From NCBI GenBank assembly GCA_003661105.1, contig QMVM01000117.1:1-6393 (forward strand): 6,393 bases of DNA, written 5' to 3'. Shown one piece after another: positions 5,491 to 6,393 of the stretch. The position numbers and the translations under genes are program-made. Source of the stretch: Methanosarcinales archaeon. Its GTDB lineage: Archaea; Halobacteriota; Methanosarcinia; Methanosarcinales; Methanogasteraceae. The first letter of the stretch is position 1. Every line of letters starts with the position of its first letter. The notes beneath the pieces were generated by a model. That model was given only the letters and a program-made list of their open reading frames with translations. It did not search any database and was not told the DNA's origin.

Positions 5491-6185
5491 TGCAGTATAT
5501 CCACAGGCATCACCCTGTTATGCACGCCGGTCGCAACCAGCGCACCTGCAACCCCGATGTCACGCAGCAGATCGAGATCATTCATATCCCGCACGCCACC
5601 ACCGAAGATGACCGGATGATCCGAGCGTGCAACCGCGTCCTCGAGAAGATCGAGATCGATACCGGACTTTGTGCCGACCTTCGTCAGGTCGATGATGATC
5701 AGGTGGTTGATCGGATACTCGTTCAATCCCTCAACCGCTTCCAGCGGAGTGAGCGATAGTCCAATGTTTGTGAGGATTCTGCCATCCATCAGGTCGATGT
5801 TGACATGCAGCCGGCTTGCGTCGCACGTCTCGCATGACTCTCCGATCACGTCAAAATCGGCGTTCTCGGTCCCGATGGTAACAGTATCAGCGATTGTAAG
5901 CCCAAGCGCTGCGTCTTCTGCTGACCTGACACCACAACTGAGTATCGTCTTAGCGTATCCCGAGACGTTCTTTATGATCTGAAAATTGTCCCCAATTCCG
6001 CGGATCCGGTTGAGGTCGGCAGCGTACACCTCTGTCGGACGTAGCGTTCTTGCGATCTCTGCTGCGTCTGATGTTTCGCAGACCGAACTGAAATCCGCTA
6101 CTGGCAGGTACTCTTCCCGCTTGCCCCGTAGCGCATGTACCACTATGCCATCGAATATATCCAGTACGAGGATGGTTCTGAACAT
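5484..6185 (-). CDS. HisA/HisF-family TIM-barrel protein
   Basis: 233 residues, full length for a (beta/alpha)8 barrel of the HisA/HisF superfamily. Seen: the first strand LVLDIFDGIVVHALRG with D9 at the HisA catalytic-Asp position; AADLNRIRG (55-63) matching the HisA VDLDGA.G strand; NIDLMDGRI with D131 starting the second half-barrel, where HisA has its second Asp; and phosphate-binding loops FGGGVRD (194-200) and GVAGALVATG (211-220). The sequence is closer to the archaeal 'hisA/hisF family protein' group (TIGR00734 type) than to true HisA, lacking standard HisA wording around the second Asp. That group is found in methanogens and their relatives and, as I recall, in C1-metabolising bacteria; its reaction is not settled, and a cofactor pathway has been suspected. 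A role in histidine synthesis is possible but less likely. No other his gene is visible. Start at 6185 is supported by a TATA box at leaderless spacing. Confidence 0.85.
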   Translation of the reverse strand: MFRTILVLDIFDGIVVHALRGKREEYLPVADFSSVCETSDAAEIARTLRPTEVYAADLNRIRGIGDNFQIIKNVSGYAKTILSCGVRSAEDAALGLTIADTVTIGTENADFDVIGESCETCDASRLHVNIDLMDGRILTNIGLSLTPLEAVEGLNEYPINHLIIIDLTKVGTKSGIDLDLLEDAVARSDHPVIFGGGVRDMNDLDLLRDIGVAGALVATGVHNRVMPVDILQW

Positions 6186-6210
6186 CTATTATGCTTTGGC
6201 ACGGTCATCG

Positions 6211-6220
6211 CATATAAAAT
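6211..6220 (-). promoter_or_regulatory. TATA box of the HisA-family gene
   Basis: Read on the minus strand, ATTTTATATG is a near-consensus archaeal TATA box. Its centre is about 30 nt before ATG 6185, so transcription should begin around 6188-6190. No Shine-Dalgarno sequence precedes the ATG (AAGCATAATAG), so the mRNA is probably leaderless or nearly so. Confidence 0.6.
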
Positions 6221-6257
6221 CGATCAGAGACACATGCAGGTCAAAGATGCGGATTCC

Positions 6258-6271
6258 GATCAGTTCTGATC
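6258..6271. promoter_or_regulatory. Perfect palindrome upstream of the HisA-family promoter
   Basis: GATCAG-TT-CTGATC is a 6-bp inverted repeat with a 2-nt centre, overlapping the stop codon of the upstream gene. The half-site CGATCAG (6257-6263) recurs at 6221-6227, directly beside the TATA box. It could be an operator for a dimeric regulator; it is not followed by a T-run on either strand, so a terminator role is less likely. Confidence 0.3.
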
Positions 6272-6393
6272 AGCCATCAACTTCCATCCGCACCATAGTA
6301 AAGACCGGTCCCCGGATATCAATCTTCTTGTTGCCGGACGTGATCCACCGGTTCGCACGGGGCTTTATCTCGATATTGATCTCTGACGGAACC
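6270..6393 (-). CDS. C-terminal end of an unrecognised protein (5' end outside window)
   Basis: A minus-strand frame is open from the window edge (first full codon 6392-6390) to TGA at 6270-6272, giving 40 residues: VPSEINIEIKPRANRWITSG then NKKIDIRGPVFTMVRMEVDG. Codons mostly end in G or C like the neighbouring HisA-family gene, which supports real coding. I do not recognise the family. It lies 84 bp upstream of the HisA-family gene on the same strand, but that gene has its own TATA box in the gap. Confidence 0.6.
   Translation of the reverse strand, partial: VPSEINIEIKPRANRWITSGNKKIDIRGPVFTMVRMEVDG

Noticed and set aside
5376..5982. Plus-strand open frames opposite the HisA-family gene
   Set aside because: The minus strand has a full-length TIM-barrel protein with catalytic and phosphate-binding motifs; the plus-strand products have no recognisable features.

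Overview
The window looks like an archaeal chromosome segment, most plausibly from a methanogen- or ANME-related euryarchaeote (Methanomicrobia / Syntrophoarchaeia type). Evidence seen: archaeal TATA boxes about 26 nt ahead of expected transcription starts, a leaderless gene, secreted NosD-type beta-helix and dockerin proteins, an archaeal HisA/HisF-family gene, and archaeal-style toxin-antitoxin families. The exact lineage is inference.

Left half (1-4333, all + strand): two large secreted proteins. The first, cut by the window edge, carries two NosD-like parallel beta-helix modules and ends in an incomplete dockerin. The second is a complete secreted protein with signal peptide, lamin-tail domain, two intact HKD phospholipase D-type motifs, a PKD domain and a two-loop dockerin. 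Their shared C-terminal dockerin suggests both dock onto a cohesin-bearing extracellular partner, which is not in this window. Between them (1608-2059) lies a gene-poor stretch. It holds what looks like the decayed C-terminus of another surface protein (hydrophobic anchor and basic tail), an out-of-frame copy of 24 nt from the first gene, and a possible three-way-junction fold.

Middle (4324-5490): a toxin-antitoxin graveyard. Reading frame-jumps by eye gives (a) a frameshifted minus-strand gene of unknown function at 4324-4601, (b) an intact ribbon-helix-helix-type antitoxin at 4651-4899, (c) its RelE-type toxin partner, started by an ATGA overlap but broken by two frameshifts and cut short, (d) a minus-strand PIN-domain (DUF3368-like) toxin with at least four frameshifts, and (e) its upstream antitoxin, with two in-frame stops and an ATGA overlap to the PIN gene. 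Remnants (c) and (d) are truncated facing each other at about 5020-5040, as expected from one deletion or recombination event.

Right end (5484-6393, all - strand): an intact HisA/HisF-family TIM-barrel gene with a strong TATA box and essentially no leader, and upstream of it the last 40 codons of an unrecognised gene running off the window. The broken PIN antitoxin starts on the HisA-family stop codon, so that decayed module once sat at the 3' end of this transcription unit.

The most novel content is the dockerin-bearing beta-helix / phospholipase D-like pair and the previously hidden, multiply frameshifted TA remnants. Frameshift calls are made by eye from protein-like fragments in successive frames and have not been tested by a database search.
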